21,644 nt of DNA from Methanoregula sp. UBA276 (GTDB taxonomy: Archaea > Halobacteriota > Methanomicrobia > Methanomicrobiales > Methanospirillaceae). Of this stretch, positions 7,613 through 14,576 are shown in pieces. Under the pieces are notes generated by a model. The model was not told where the DNA came from, ran no database searches, and saw only the letters and a program-made list of their open reading frames with translations. Each line of letters starts with the position of its first letter. Positions within the stretch are counted from its first letter, which is position 1. Both the position numbers and the translations under genes were made by a program. The DNA lies in assembly GCA_002508495.1 (NCBI GenBank), contig DANA01000109.1, positions 1 through 21,644 of the forward strand, written 5' to 3'.

Positions 7613-8139
7613 GGTTGCTTCCCCAGCTCAAGGCCGAGCTGCATGGCTTTTATGTTGAGGTCCTCGGTCCCTTTCGGCACGGAGTCGAGGATGGCTTTCT
7701 TTAACGACTCTTCACTCACAACATGCGTTGCGGCAACGAGCGCCCCGAGCATCACGATGTTGGCGACGATGTCCCGCTTTAAGGTCTGCTTGGCTTCCCG
7801 GGTTGCGGGGATCTCGATGCACCGGCACTTCGGCCGGGAATGGACGAGGGTTGTGTCAACGAGCATGACCGCGGATTCCTGTGCGGTTGCGCCGTACTTC
7901 TCAAAGCCCTCCTGCGACATGATGACGTAGATGTCCGGGACCGATACCTTGGGGTACAGGATCTGGTCGTCATCGATGACCACCTGGCTCATCGACGCCC
8001 CGCCCCGGGCTTCGGGCCCGTACACCTGCGTCTGGACCGCGAACTTGTTGTCGTACATGACGGCCGCACGGCCGAGGATGACGGCCGAAAGGATGATCCC
8101 CTGCCCGCCAAAACCCGAGAACCTGACCTCCTTTCTCAT
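7609..8139 (-). CDS. korC: 2-oxoglutarate:ferredoxin oxidoreductase gamma subunit
   Basis: This 176-residue subunit has the family hallmark GFGGQGIILSAVILG at residues 9-23. QTQVYGPEARGGASMSQVVI follows, typical of the gamma domain of pyruvate and 2-oxoacid ferredoxin oxidoreductases. The complex interconverts 2-oxoglutarate + CoA + oxidised ferredoxin with succinyl-CoA + CO2 + reduced ferredoxin. It follows korB and precedes sucC with ATGA overlaps on both sides. The specificity for 2-oxoglutarate, rather than a branched-chain oxoacid, rests on the neighbours sucCD and fumarase. Confidence 0.94.
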   Translation of the reverse strand: MRKEVRFSGFGGQGIILSAVILGRAAVMYDNKFAVQTQVYGPEARGGASMSQVVIDDDQILYPKVSVPDIYVIMSQEGFEKYGATAQESAVMLVDTTLVHSRPKCRCIEIPATREAKQTLKRDIVANIVMLGALVAATHVVSEESLKKAILDSVPKGTEDLNIKAMQLGLELGKQP

Positions 8140-8924
8140 GGTTTCACCCCAATGGCCGGCCGGTTCCGGCGCATGAGTTCCCCGACAACGAACATGTCCT
8201 CCGGAACAGGCTCACCCTTCTCAAGGAGCCGGTCGCGCTTTGCCCGCAGGAGCGAATGGGTCTTTAAGAACTCAATATGGTCAGCAACCTGCCGGAACTT
8301 GTTCCGGCGCCCGAACGCAGTGGGACACTGGACGAGCGCCTCGATGAAGGAGAAGCCGGGCGTCTCGAGACCCACTTTCACTGCCTTCTCAAGTTCTTTT
8401 ACATGGTAGGAAGTCCAGCGCGATACATAATTCGCCCCCGCGGCGATGGCAAGGTCGCAGAGATCAAAGGGCGTCTCGGCGCACCCGTAGGGGGTTGTGG
8501 TAGAGAGGGCTCCTTTTGGGGTTGTCGGGCTGCCCTGCCCCCCGGTCATGCCGTAGATCTGGTTGTTCATACAGACCACCGTCAGGTCAATGTTGCGCCG
8601 GCATCCATGGATGAAGTGGTTCCCGCCAATTGCCGCAAGGTCGCCATCTCCCGTGAAAACGACCACATGCAGGTCCGGGTTTGCCATCTTGACACCGGTG
8701 GCAAACGCGATGGCCCGCCCGTGGGTGGTGTGGAGCGAGTCGGTGAGGATATACCCCGGGGCACGCGAGGAGCAGCCGATGCCGGAGACAAAGACCGTCT
8801 CCTCACGCTTCCAGTTCATCTGTTCTACGGCAGCAAGCGTGCAGTTGATGATCGTCCCGTTTCCGCAGCCAGCGCAGAAGATGTGGGGGAGCCGGTCCGC
8901 CCGGTACCAGTCCTCGAAACTCAT
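8136..8924 (-). CDS. korB: 2-oxoglutarate:ferredoxin oxidoreductase beta subunit (TPP-binding)
   Basis: This 262-residue subunit binds thiamine diphosphate and one 4Fe-4S cluster. The Mg/TPP motif is GDGDLAAIGG (92-101) continuing to NNQIYGMTGGQ (120-130). Cluster cysteines fit C17 and C20 (FCAGCGNG), C51 (GIGCSSR) and C200 (VQCPTAFGRRN), the spacing known for this enzyme class. The start MSFEDWYRADRLPH at 8924 overlaps the korA stop as ATGA; a longer frame to 8993 only enters korA. It also overlaps korC by 4 nt downstream. Confidence 0.96.
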   Translation of the reverse strand: MSFEDWYRADRLPHIFCAGCGNGTIINCTLAAVEQMNWKREETVFVSGIGCSSRAPGYILTDSLHTTHGRAIAFATGVKMANPDLHVVVFTGDGDLAAIGGNHFIHGCRRNIDLTVVCMNNQIYGMTGGQGSPTTPKGALSTTTPYGCAETPFDLCDLAIAAGANYVSRWTSYHVKELEKAVKVGLETPGFSFIEALVQCPTAFGRRNKFRQVADHIEFLKTHSLLRAKRDRLLEKGEPVPEDMFVVGELMRRNRPAIGVKP

Positions 8925-10024
8925 GGTTGCGCCTCCAGCGCGGCGACAAGCTCGGAGGGCGTGTGAAGTTCCCCGCCGAGTTTGGGGATACACTTCACGG
9001 GGACGCAGGTGTGCCGCTCGATCTCGCGGGCGATCTGGCCAAGGTTCATCTCGGGGAGGAGGAAACGCTTCGCGTTCTTGAACTTTGCGAGGGCTTTTTC
9101 CGGGAACGGCCAGACGGTACGGATCCGTAGGAACCCGATATTTGGATCCTTTCTGTCGTGCATCACCTGTAAGACCGTGCGGACCGGTGCGCCGTAGGCA
9201 ACAAAGACCTGCTCGGCGTCCGGGTTGATGACCTCATAATCCGCCATCTCGTCCCGGGCGTTCTCGATCTTGTCCACGAGACGCTTGACAAGCGCCATGT
9301 GCAGGCCCGGGTTTGTTGCGCAGGGGTAGCCCCGCTCATCGTGCGTGAGGCCGGTGACGTGGACGTGCTGACCGGTCCCGAATAATGGGAACCCGGGGAT
9401 GAGATCGGGATCGGTTGCCCTGAACGGCGGGCTGCCGGCAACAAACGGTTTCCTCTCCACCCGCTCGACCTTGTCGGGAATGATGACCTTCTCCCGCATG
9501 TGGCCGATGGTCTCGTCCGACATGACAAAGACCGGAACACGGTACTTGTCCGCGAGATTGAAGGCCTTCGCGGTCAGCTCGTACATCTCCTGAACGGTTG
9601 CAGGCGAGAGCGCGATGATGGCGATATCGCCGTGCGAACCGAAACGCGCCTGCATCATGTCGCCCTGCGCCGACATCGTGGGCTGGCCGGTGGAGGGGCC
9701 GCCCCGCTGGATGTTGACGACAACGCAGGGGGTCTCGGTCATGATGGCAAACCCGATGTTCTCCATCATCAAGGAGAAGCCGGGACCGCTTGTTGCGGTC
9801 ATGGCCCGGGCACCGGTCCACGAAGCGCCGATGATGGACGCCATGGAGGCGATCTCGTCCTCCATCTGGATGAAGACCCCGCCCTTCTTTGGGAGTTTCG
9901 CTGCCATGTGCTCGGCAACTTCAGTCGAGGGAGTGATCGGGTAGCCGCCAAAGAAGTTGCAGCCGGCGGCAAGCGCCCCTTCGGCGCAGGCAGTGTTTCC
10001 CTGCCAGAATTCAGTGCGGGTCAA
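8921..10024 (-). CDS. korA: 2-oxoglutarate:ferredoxin oxidoreductase alpha subunit
   Basis: The 367-residue alpha subunit holds the pyrimidine-binding part of the TPP site. Visible signatures are GGYPITPSTEVAEHM (residues 26-40), QMEDEIASMASIIGASWTGAR followed by TSGPGFSLMMENIG, and NIQRGGPSTGQPT, all conserved in KorA/VorB/PorA proteins. The C-terminal part contains IRTVWPFPEKAL, typical of domain II. It starts at 10024 with an ATGA overlap to korD and ends with an ATGA overlap to korB. No fused gamma domain is present, since gamma is encoded separately by korC. Confidence 0.96.
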   Translation of the reverse strand: MTRTEFWQGNTACAEGALAAGCNFFGGYPITPSTEVAEHMAAKLPKKGGVFIQMEDEIASMASIIGASWTGARAMTATSGPGFSLMMENIGFAIMTETPCVVVNIQRGGPSTGQPTMSAQGDMMQARFGSHGDIAIIALSPATVQEMYELTAKAFNLADKYRVPVFVMSDETIGHMREKVIIPDKVERVERKPFVAGSPPFRATDPDLIPGFPLFGTGQHVHVTGLTHDERGYPCATNPGLHMALVKRLVDKIENARDEMADYEVINPDAEQVFVAYGAPVRTVLQVMHDRKDPNIGFLRIRTVWPFPEKALAKFKNAKRFLLPEMNLGQIAREIERHTCVPVKCIPKLGGELHTPSELVAALEAQP

Positions 10025-10293
10025 TATTCGATCGCCACCTTGTGAGGTTCGTAGGGTTCCTCGTCAATCCAGTGGATCGCCTGGTCCGGGCAGGTAAGCT
10101 GGCATACCCCGCAGAGCTGCCTGCCGTAGAGGTTTCTGAGACGGCAGTTGGTGCAGCGTTCGGGACGGTCCAGTTCCGGCACCGCTATCCCTTTGCGGTT
10201 GAGCTTTTTACCCTCCCGGAAAATATGATACGGGCAGACTTTTGTGCAGAGGTTGCAGCCTTTGCACCGGTTCTCGTCAATTACGAGTTTCAT
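10021..10293 (-). CDS. korD: 2-oxoglutarate:ferredoxin oxidoreductase delta (ferredoxin) subunit
   Basis: This small protein of 90 residues has a standard first cluster motif, CKGCNLCTKVCP (C10, C13, C16, C20). The second half contains C47, C50, C61, C64 and C68: CTNC, then a ten-residue insert RLRNLYGRQL, then CGVCQLTCP. The second group therefore has one more cysteine than needed for a 4Fe-4S cluster and an unusual spacing. The role is to pass electrons between ferredoxin and the TPP/4Fe-4S core. It is first in the kor block, 72 nt after the second fumarase gene. A weak AGGA lies 12 nt before its ATG. Confidence 0.92.
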   Translation of the reverse strand: MKLVIDENRCKGCNLCTKVCPYHIFREGKKLNRKGIAVPELDRPERCTNCRLRNLYGRQLCGVCQLTCPDQAIHWIDEEPYEPHKVAIEY

Positions 10294-10365
10294 GAGTCGG
10301 CAGTCCTGATGTAGTACTTATGCGGCAACATTTACAAAAAACCTCTTCTTTGGATCAGCCGGGGG
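10294..10365 (-). promoter_or_regulatory. Gap between fumarase and kor genes with a T-run and possible internal promoter
   Basis: This is the only gap in the eight-gene unit that is longer than a stop/start overlap. On the minus strand it contains six T (10336-10341) followed by GTAAATG, then GCATAAGTAC near 10318. The T-run could cause partial termination after fumarase, or the A/T-rich stretch could serve as the promoter of a kor-suc transcript. The sequence does not decide between these. Confidence 0.3.
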
Positions 10366-10911
10366 TTACCGGTATTTCCCAAACGCCACATCGGCCTGCT
10401 TCCGTGCGGCATCGAAGATGTCGCCTCCCGCACTATCGATCCCGACCACGAGCGGGAGCCGGTCAAACTCGATGGCCCAGACTGCTTCGGCCATCCCGAG
10501 GTCCTCGTAAAAGACGCCTTTGAGGGTCATGTGCGAGGAGGCAAGCGCAGCGCACCCGCCGGTGAATGCAAAGTATACGCCCTTTCCCTTCAGCTGGTTT
10601 CGGACGGTCGCCCCCATGCCGCCTTTGCCAATGAGTCCCCGCACGCCCTTGTCGATCAGGAACCCTTCCATCCCGTTCATCCGGGCGGAGGTGGTCGGGC
10701 CGGCGGCGATGACCCTGCCGTTCCCGATGACCGGGCCGCAGTGGTAAATGACGGCGCCTTCTGGCTCGAACGGGATGCCGTCCTTCTGCATCCGGAGGTG
10801 CGCCTCGTCCCGTGCGGTATACACGATGCCCGATAACTCGATGCGGTCGCCGGCCCGGAGCCTGAGCACCTCATCGCCCAGCGGGGTCGTGAGCCGGACA
10901 GGGCCGGTCAT
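10366..10911 (-). CDS. Fumarate hydratase (class I, two-subunit) beta subunit
   Basis: This 181-residue subunit corresponds to the C-terminal half of iron-sulfur class I fumarases. Conserved stretches are the substrate-binding GPTTSARM, followed by IGKGGMG and YFAFTGGCAALAS. The ATG at 10911 overlaps the stop of the alpha gene as ATGA and begins MTGPVRLTTPLGDEVLRLRAGD, the usual start of the beta subunit; an upstream extension to 10989 only lies over the alpha gene. L(+)-tartrate dehydratase has the same architecture, but the adjacent kor and suc genes favour the fumarate/malate reaction. Confidence 0.93.
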   Translation of the reverse strand: MTGPVRLTTPLGDEVLRLRAGDRIELSGIVYTARDEAHLRMQKDGIPFEPEGAVIYHCGPVIGNGRVIAAGPTTSARMNGMEGFLIDKGVRGLIGKGGMGATVRNQLKGKGVYFAFTGGCAALASSHMTLKGVFYEDLGMAEAVWAIEFDRLPLVVGIDSAGGDIFDAARKQADVAFGKYR

Positions 10912-11735
10912 CGCTTCACCTCGATAGTCACGTGCCGGTTCGCCCAGCACTGGGTGTTGACGGCAACCGGCAGGCATGCCGTGTGACATCCGGCGGTCTT
11001 CACCTTCACGGCAAGTGCGGTCGTGTCCCCGCCAAGACCCATCACGCCTATCCCGAGCCGGTTGACCGCGGCAAGGATCTGCTGCTCGTACTCCGTCATC
11101 GTGTCGATGGGTTCGAGCAGCGCTTCCTTTGCAAGCGCAGCGGCGCCATCGAACGTGCTGCCGATGCCAAGACCGATGACGAGCGGCGGGCAGGGCCGGG
11201 GACCTGCGAGATACACGGTCTCGACTACGAACTTTTCGATCTGGTCCACCTGTGAGGGAAGGAGCATAGCGGTGCGGGACATGTTCTCCGCCCCGGCACC
11301 CTTGGGCAGAACCGTGACCGTGAACTTCGCGCCGGGCCTGACGTGAATGGCCGGCATCCCCCTGCCGGTGTTGTCGTTTGAGTTGTGCCGGGTGAGCGGG
11401 TCGACCACATTGGGCCGGAGCGGAACTTCCTTTGTTGCCCGTCGGACACCTTCGGCCACGGAATCATAGAAGGACTGCGTGAGCGGGAGATCGGGCGGGA
11501 GAGTGAGGTAGATGACCGGAACACCGGTGTCCTGGCACATCGGCACCCCGAGCCGCTCCGCGATCTCAATGTTTTTCAGGATATTGGCAAACTCCCCGCG
11601 GGCAACCGGGTTCGTCTCCGCAGCGGCGGCCTTCTCAATCACCCGCAGCACATCGTGCGGGAGGCGGATTGCGGCCTCGCGGTACGCCCGGAAGGTGGCG
11701 TCGGCTAGGGCTTTGTGGAGGGGATCCTGTTTCAT
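10908..11735 (-). CDS. Fumarate hydratase (class I, two-subunit) alpha subunit
   Basis: The 275-residue subunit carries the 4Fe-4S cluster that binds malate or fumarate. Likely ligands are C67 (MCQDTG), C182 (PRPCPP) and C263 (TQCWANR). RHNSNDNTGRGMP and GLGGDTTALAVKVKTAGCHTA are strongly conserved in the family. The start MKQDPLHKALADATFRAYREA at 11735 matches the family N-terminus. The frame remains open for about 100 codons upstream, but that part looks unrelated. There is no Shine-Dalgarno site, while a TATA-like GCATATATCA lies about 30 nt upstream, so the message may be leaderless or nearly so. It is the first gene of the fumarase-kor-suc series. No fumarate reductase gene is present here, so the fumarate-to-succinate step must be encoded elsewhere. 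Confidence 0.93.
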   Translation of the reverse strand: MKQDPLHKALADATFRAYREAAIRLPHDVLRVIEKAAAAETNPVARGEFANILKNIEIAERLGVPMCQDTGVPVIYLTLPPDLPLTQSFYDSVAEGVRRATKEVPLRPNVVDPLTRHNSNDNTGRGMPAIHVRPGAKFTVTVLPKGAGAENMSRTAMLLPSQVDQIEKFVVETVYLAGPRPCPPLVIGLGIGSTFDGAAALAKEALLEPIDTMTEYEQQILAAVNRLGIGVMGLGGDTTALAVKVKTAGCHTACLPVAVNTQCWANRHVTIEVKR

Positions 11736-11760
11736 TGGATTATATTCTGGAGGTCGGGGG

Positions 11761-11770
11761 TGATATATGC
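11761..11770 (-). promoter_or_regulatory. Predicted TATA box upstream of fumarase alpha
   Basis: The minus strand reads GCATATATCA. Its centre lies about 30 nt upstream of the ATG at 11735, so transcription would start near 11740. That leaves a leader of only about 5 nt, consistent with the lack of a ribosome-binding site. Confidence 0.5.
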
Positions 11771-11893
11771 TGTGGGGGATCACACCCACCGTTGCACCTT
11801 CACGGTACTCCCCGTCAAAAACATCCTCCTGCCATTCCTTCCGTGGACCCCCTGCTGTAGCGTTGCAGTGCGTGGATATTTCCGGACCCCAGT

Positions 11894-11921
11894 ACTTCAC
11901 AAAATTTTTCTTTTGTGAAGT
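11894..11921. repeat. Perfect 11-bp hairpin, ACTTCACAAAA-N6-TTTTGTGAAGT
   Basis: Two exact 11-bp arms flank a 6-nt T-rich spacer. The site lies about 125 bp upstream of the predicted fumarase promoter. It could be a regulator-binding site or an RNA stem. Part of one arm is also part of the degenerate motif repeated at 12399-12421. Confidence 0.6.
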
Positions 11922-12557
11922 GACGTTTGTAAAGCTCCATCCCGGCAGGTATTCCCCATCCAGCCTCATCCCAAAAAACCCCCTCCGACGGAGAATCCCC
12001 CTTCGGGAAACGTCATCCTGCCACCCAGGGTCCGTTTCCACCCCCTGTATTGCCCTTCTTGAGGCAAAACTCCTATTTTTCTCCCAAACGAGATCTCCCG
12101 GTTTTTGACCCCCATGATCAGGGTAAAATTTTCGCCCCTGGCGGGCTTTTGGCAGCCGGAAATTTTCGGGACAGAGTGCTGGGTGGGTATTTTTTTGCGC
12201 TTTTTATCAGGCCGCTAAATTGCAGGTTGAAATCCCCAATAATATACCCCTTTTTCCCAGAATACCGTTTAAATGGGGATTTTCCATAGGCATGGACATC
12301 GTTTCCACTGCCGAATTTTCTCCCCTGTGCACGCCCGGAACCTCTCCGTCGGAGAACCTATCCCCCAAAAGGGACGTTCCAAGCAGGGGGCAATGCGCAA
12401 AAAATTCGTGAAGTTCTGGGGCTGAAGGTCCCTGAAGACGGGGATGAGGACACGGTGCAGGCAACACTCTGCCCGGGGAATGAAGCCCCCGGAGAGGATA
12501 GTGCGGCACCCACAAAAAACCGGGAATGAAATACGGTCGCCGGGATCACCGAATATT

Positions 12558-12565
12558 CTTATACC
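12558..12565 (+). promoter_or_regulatory. Possible TATA box of the Ig-like protein gene
   Basis: CTTATACC follows GAATATT about 35 nt before the start codon. Transcription from here would begin just upstream of the Shine-Dalgarno sequence AGGTGAT (12587-12593). Confidence 0.35.
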
Positions 12566-12596
12566 AGTGCATCGATTCACAAGCAAAGGTGATGGG

Positions 12597-13700
12597 ATGA
12601 AAGAACCGTACCGGTTCCGGGTATTCGCATCCGCACTGGTTATTCTGGCCCTTCTTTTTAGCTGCCCTGCAAGCGGGCTGATGGTCTCGGTCTCCACCTT
12701 TCCTTCCATCATATCCGGCAAGGAAGCAACGGTTGACCTGAGCCAGATGATTACCGGTGGCACACCCCCCTATATCTGCACACTCGCTCACAGTTCCACC
12801 CTGCCGGAGGGTCTGGTACTGCTGAGCAACTGTATCATCTCCGGCAGGCATACCGTTGCATCAAGTGCTGTTGAGGAAGTCTCCTCCCCATTCACGATCA
12901 TGGTCACCGATTCGGGAACCCCATCTGCCTCTACCAGTTTCACGATCCCGATCATGACGAGGGCTATAGCACCGGTCCTTATTCCTAAAAACGGTCAGTG
13001 CACAGAAAAGACCCCGTGCAGTACACCGGTTGCCGGGGCATGGCGCGGCACGCCTCCCTTCCATTACAAGTCCGGCTCATTTGCCGATGGTGGCGCCCCT
13101 CCCATGGGTATGATAGTCGACCTCAATGGCAACCTGAACGGCAATGCCCCCGCTGCAGGGACCTATACGTTCAGTGTATGCGTTGTCGATTCCATCGGGG
13201 AATCGGACTGCGGGCAGGCTTCTGTTGTGGTCAGCCCTGCAGCAACACCCTCTCAAAAGCCGGGTGCCGCAGGTCATGACCTGCTCTCGGATTTCATCAT
13301 CGGTTTTGTGGGAATGATCGAAAATGCACTCGTTGGTGCCGGGTTGATACCGGAGCCGGATCTTTCGTTATATGGGTCTTCACCAGTAATCACCCCGTCA
13401 GCCACCAGCACCCCGGCCCGGTGTCCAGGAGGGTATCCGTACTACTACGACGGAGACTGTCATGCCCAGCCCCCGAACACACCCTCTCCCAAAATAACAC
13501 CGGTGACCACTTTTAGCGGGATGTGCGTTGCTTCAATCCAGATGGGCAGGTGCAACGTGGAATTCTGCTCGGATATTGGGCCCAATGGCCAGATGATGGG
13601 ATATTACCATACGTCCCGGGGAAACTTCTACTGCAGTGGATCCGGCGAGAATATGGACTGCGGAGCTGCCGCGACAAAAATGGCGCAGGCCTGTATCTGA
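12597..13700 (+). CDS. Secreted cysteine-rich protein with putative Ig-like domains
   Basis: The 367-residue protein starts MKEPYRFRVFASALVILALLF, a signal peptide with a hydrophobic core at residues 9-21. The ATG at 12597 is fixed by AGGTGAT four bases upstream; a longer frame from 12444 has no such site. Residues about 30-120 and 125-213 look like two Ig-type repeats. Each has the G-G/TPP-Y/F pattern (TGGTPPYICTLAHSSTLPEGL and GTPPFHYKSGSFADGGAPPMG) and ends in a strand such as GTYTFSVCVVD. This resembles the putative Ig (He_PIG) family. A Pro/Thr/Ser-rich linker (215-305) leads to a cysteine-rich C-terminus, with cysteines at 276, 288, 310, 319, 324, 346, 355 and 366 suggesting disulfides. 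It is probably cell-surface or extracellular. No adjacent partner is visible and the function is unknown. Confidence 0.8.
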   Translation: MKEPYRFRVFASALVILALLFSCPASGLMVSVSTFPSIISGKEATVDLSQMITGGTPPYICTLAHSSTLPEGLVLLSNCIISGRHTVASSAVEEVSSPFTIMVTDSGTPSASTSFTIPIMTRAIAPVLIPKNGQCTEKTPCSTPVAGAWRGTPPFHYKSGSFADGGAPPMGMIVDLNGNLNGNAPAAGTYTFSVCVVDSIGESDCGQASVVVSPAATPSQKPGAAGHDLLSDFIIGFVGMIENALVGAGLIPEPDLSLYGSSPVITPSATSTPARCPGGYPYYYDGDCHAQPPNTPSPKITPVTTFSGMCVASIQMGRCNVEFCSDIGPNGQMMGYYHTSRGNFYCSGSGENMDCGAAATKMAQACI

Positions 13701-13707
13701 AATCTTT

Positions 13708-13733
13708 AAAAAAAACGCAAAAAAAGAAAAAAA
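13708..13733 (-). terminator. Three oligo-T runs after the L10e gene
   Basis: On the minus strand, T runs of 7, 7 and 8 follow within a few bases of the L10e stop codon. This is a strong archaeal-type terminator for a highly expressed gene. The convergent Ig-like gene ends at the far side and reads into A-runs, so this signal serves only the minus strand. Confidence 0.7.
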
Positions 13734-13734
13734 T

Positions 13735-14454
13735 TTACTTCTTGCCGCCCTTTGCCGGGGCTGCGCCTTTCTTGTCATCCTTTGCCGCCGCACCCTTTGC
13801 GTCCTTTGCCGGTGCGGCGTCCTTGCCACCCTTGGCCGGTGCAGCGCCCTTTGCATCCTTTGCAGGCTCTGCTGCCACCTCCGCGACAACCGGTGCTGCA
13901 ACAACCTTCTCACCAACGAGCTTGGGTGCTGCAATGACCCTGCCGCTGACCTTGATCTCGGAAACCTTCAGGTGGGAGGGGGTCGGGAGCTTGTGCCCGC
14001 CATGGCGCATTGCGTCCTTGATCTTCTCAATGTACTGGGGGGTGGAGAAGACAGTCATGAGTTTCTGGCCGGCACTCATGCGGGCTGCCGTGCCGACTGC
14101 CTTGCCGAACGCGAGGCGCATACCTTCCGAAACACGGTCGGCACCGGCGCCGGTTGCCTGCTTGTTCTCGCGCAGGACATGGTGAGGGAAGACGCGGACC
14201 TTGAAGTGGAAGTTGGACCTGCCAACATCCTTCATCAACCGGCGATTGATGGTGATACGGGCCGCTTCAAGCGCGCTGTGGCGGATCTGGCAGGTCTCGT
14301 CAACGATAAGATCAATCTCTGACGGAAATTCCTGGGAGAGGTTTCCCATCTCGTACTGTACAATCTTGTTGCCGGGAACGCCACCCATGTATTTGCGCCG
14401 GGTAAAGGCCTTCTTGTTAACGTTCCTGTACATCTTTGCCGGTTTTCTGACCAT
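13735..14454 (-). CDS. rpl10e: Ribosomal protein L10e (uL16 family) with a long low-complexity tail
   Basis: Residues 1 to about 170 are a normal archaeal L10e of the large ribosomal subunit (the eukaryotic L10/bacterial L16 counterpart). It starts MVRKPAKMYRNVNKKAFTRR and continues KYMGGVPGNKIVQYEMGN; ADRVSEGMRLAFGKAVGTAARM is the conserved loop region. From about residue 185 a tail of some 55 residues consists almost only of Ala, Lys, Gly, Asp and Pro in repeated blocks such as DAKGAAPAKGGK and DAAPAKDAKGAA. The family usually ends near 160-180 residues, so the tail is an addition. The stop is followed at once by strong T-runs and the frame has no interruption. AGGAG lies 8 nt before the ATG. 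It appears monocistronic and sits alone, away from ribosomal protein operons. Confidence 0.95.
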   Translation of the reverse strand: MVRKPAKMYRNVNKKAFTRRKYMGGVPGNKIVQYEMGNLSQEFPSEIDLIVDETCQIRHSALEAARITINRRLMKDVGRSNFHFKVRVFPHHVLRENKQATGAGADRVSEGMRLAFGKAVGTAARMSAGQKLMTVFSTPQYIEKIKDAMRHGGHKLPTPSHLKVSEIKVSGRVIAAPKLVGEKVVAAPVVAEVAAEPAKDAKGAAPAKGGKDAAPAKDAKGAAAKDDKKGAAPAKGGKK

Positions 14455-14500
14455 CGCGTCTTACTCCTGTATTTAAATGAAAAAGCGGGCAAGGATATCG

Positions 14501-14510
14501 GGTATTTTAT
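14501..14510 (-). promoter_or_regulatory. Predicted TATA box of the L10e gene
   Basis: The minus strand reads ATAAAATACC about 50 nt before the ATG. Initiation near 14480 would give a leader that includes the AGGAG site. A second A/T-rich stretch (CATTTAAATA, 14470-14479) is too close to the start codon to allow this. Confidence 0.45.
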
Positions 14511-14576
14511 CAGATATCGATACCGGTGCGCTTCAGTAAACTGCTTTAATAAAATGGCTATCGCGCGTATTAAACC

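Larger units (their letters stand above)
11736..12596. other. 861-nt stretch without a convincing gene
   Basis: This region separates the divergent fumarase unit and the Ig-like protein gene. It holds the fumarase promoter at one end and the Ig-like gene promoter at the other. In between are the hairpin at 11894-11921 and degenerate inverted motif copies (11887-11993 and 12344-12421). Two short frames have protein-like composition. One is minus 11966-12115 (49 codons, beginning MGVKNREISFGRKIGVLPQE). The other is a plus-strand frame without a start codon ending at about 12530, containing AGGNAQKIREVLGLKVPEDG. Neither has a ribosome site or a recognised family. Base composition is patchy, with C-runs and T-runs, unlike the neighbouring genes. 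It may be a decayed gene or element. Confidence 0.5.

Noticed and set aside
11736..12041. N-terminal extension of fumarase alpha by 102 residues
   Set aside because: The family starts at MKQDPLHKA, the TATA box lies inside the extension, and the upstream peptide has no fumarase similarity.
12230..12282. AAATCCCC and GGGGATTT as an inverted repeat
   Set aside because: The arms are 8 bp but 37 nt apart, in DNA full of C- and G-runs. Chance is a fair explanation.
12207..12515. Minus-strand frame of 102 codons in the gap
   Set aside because: It lacks a ribosome site and recognisable homology. It overlaps the repeated motif on the opposite strand.
12444..12596. Upstream start for the Ig-like protein
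   Set aside because: A signal peptide begins right after the methionine at 12597, which has AGGTGAT before it. The extension would bury the signal.
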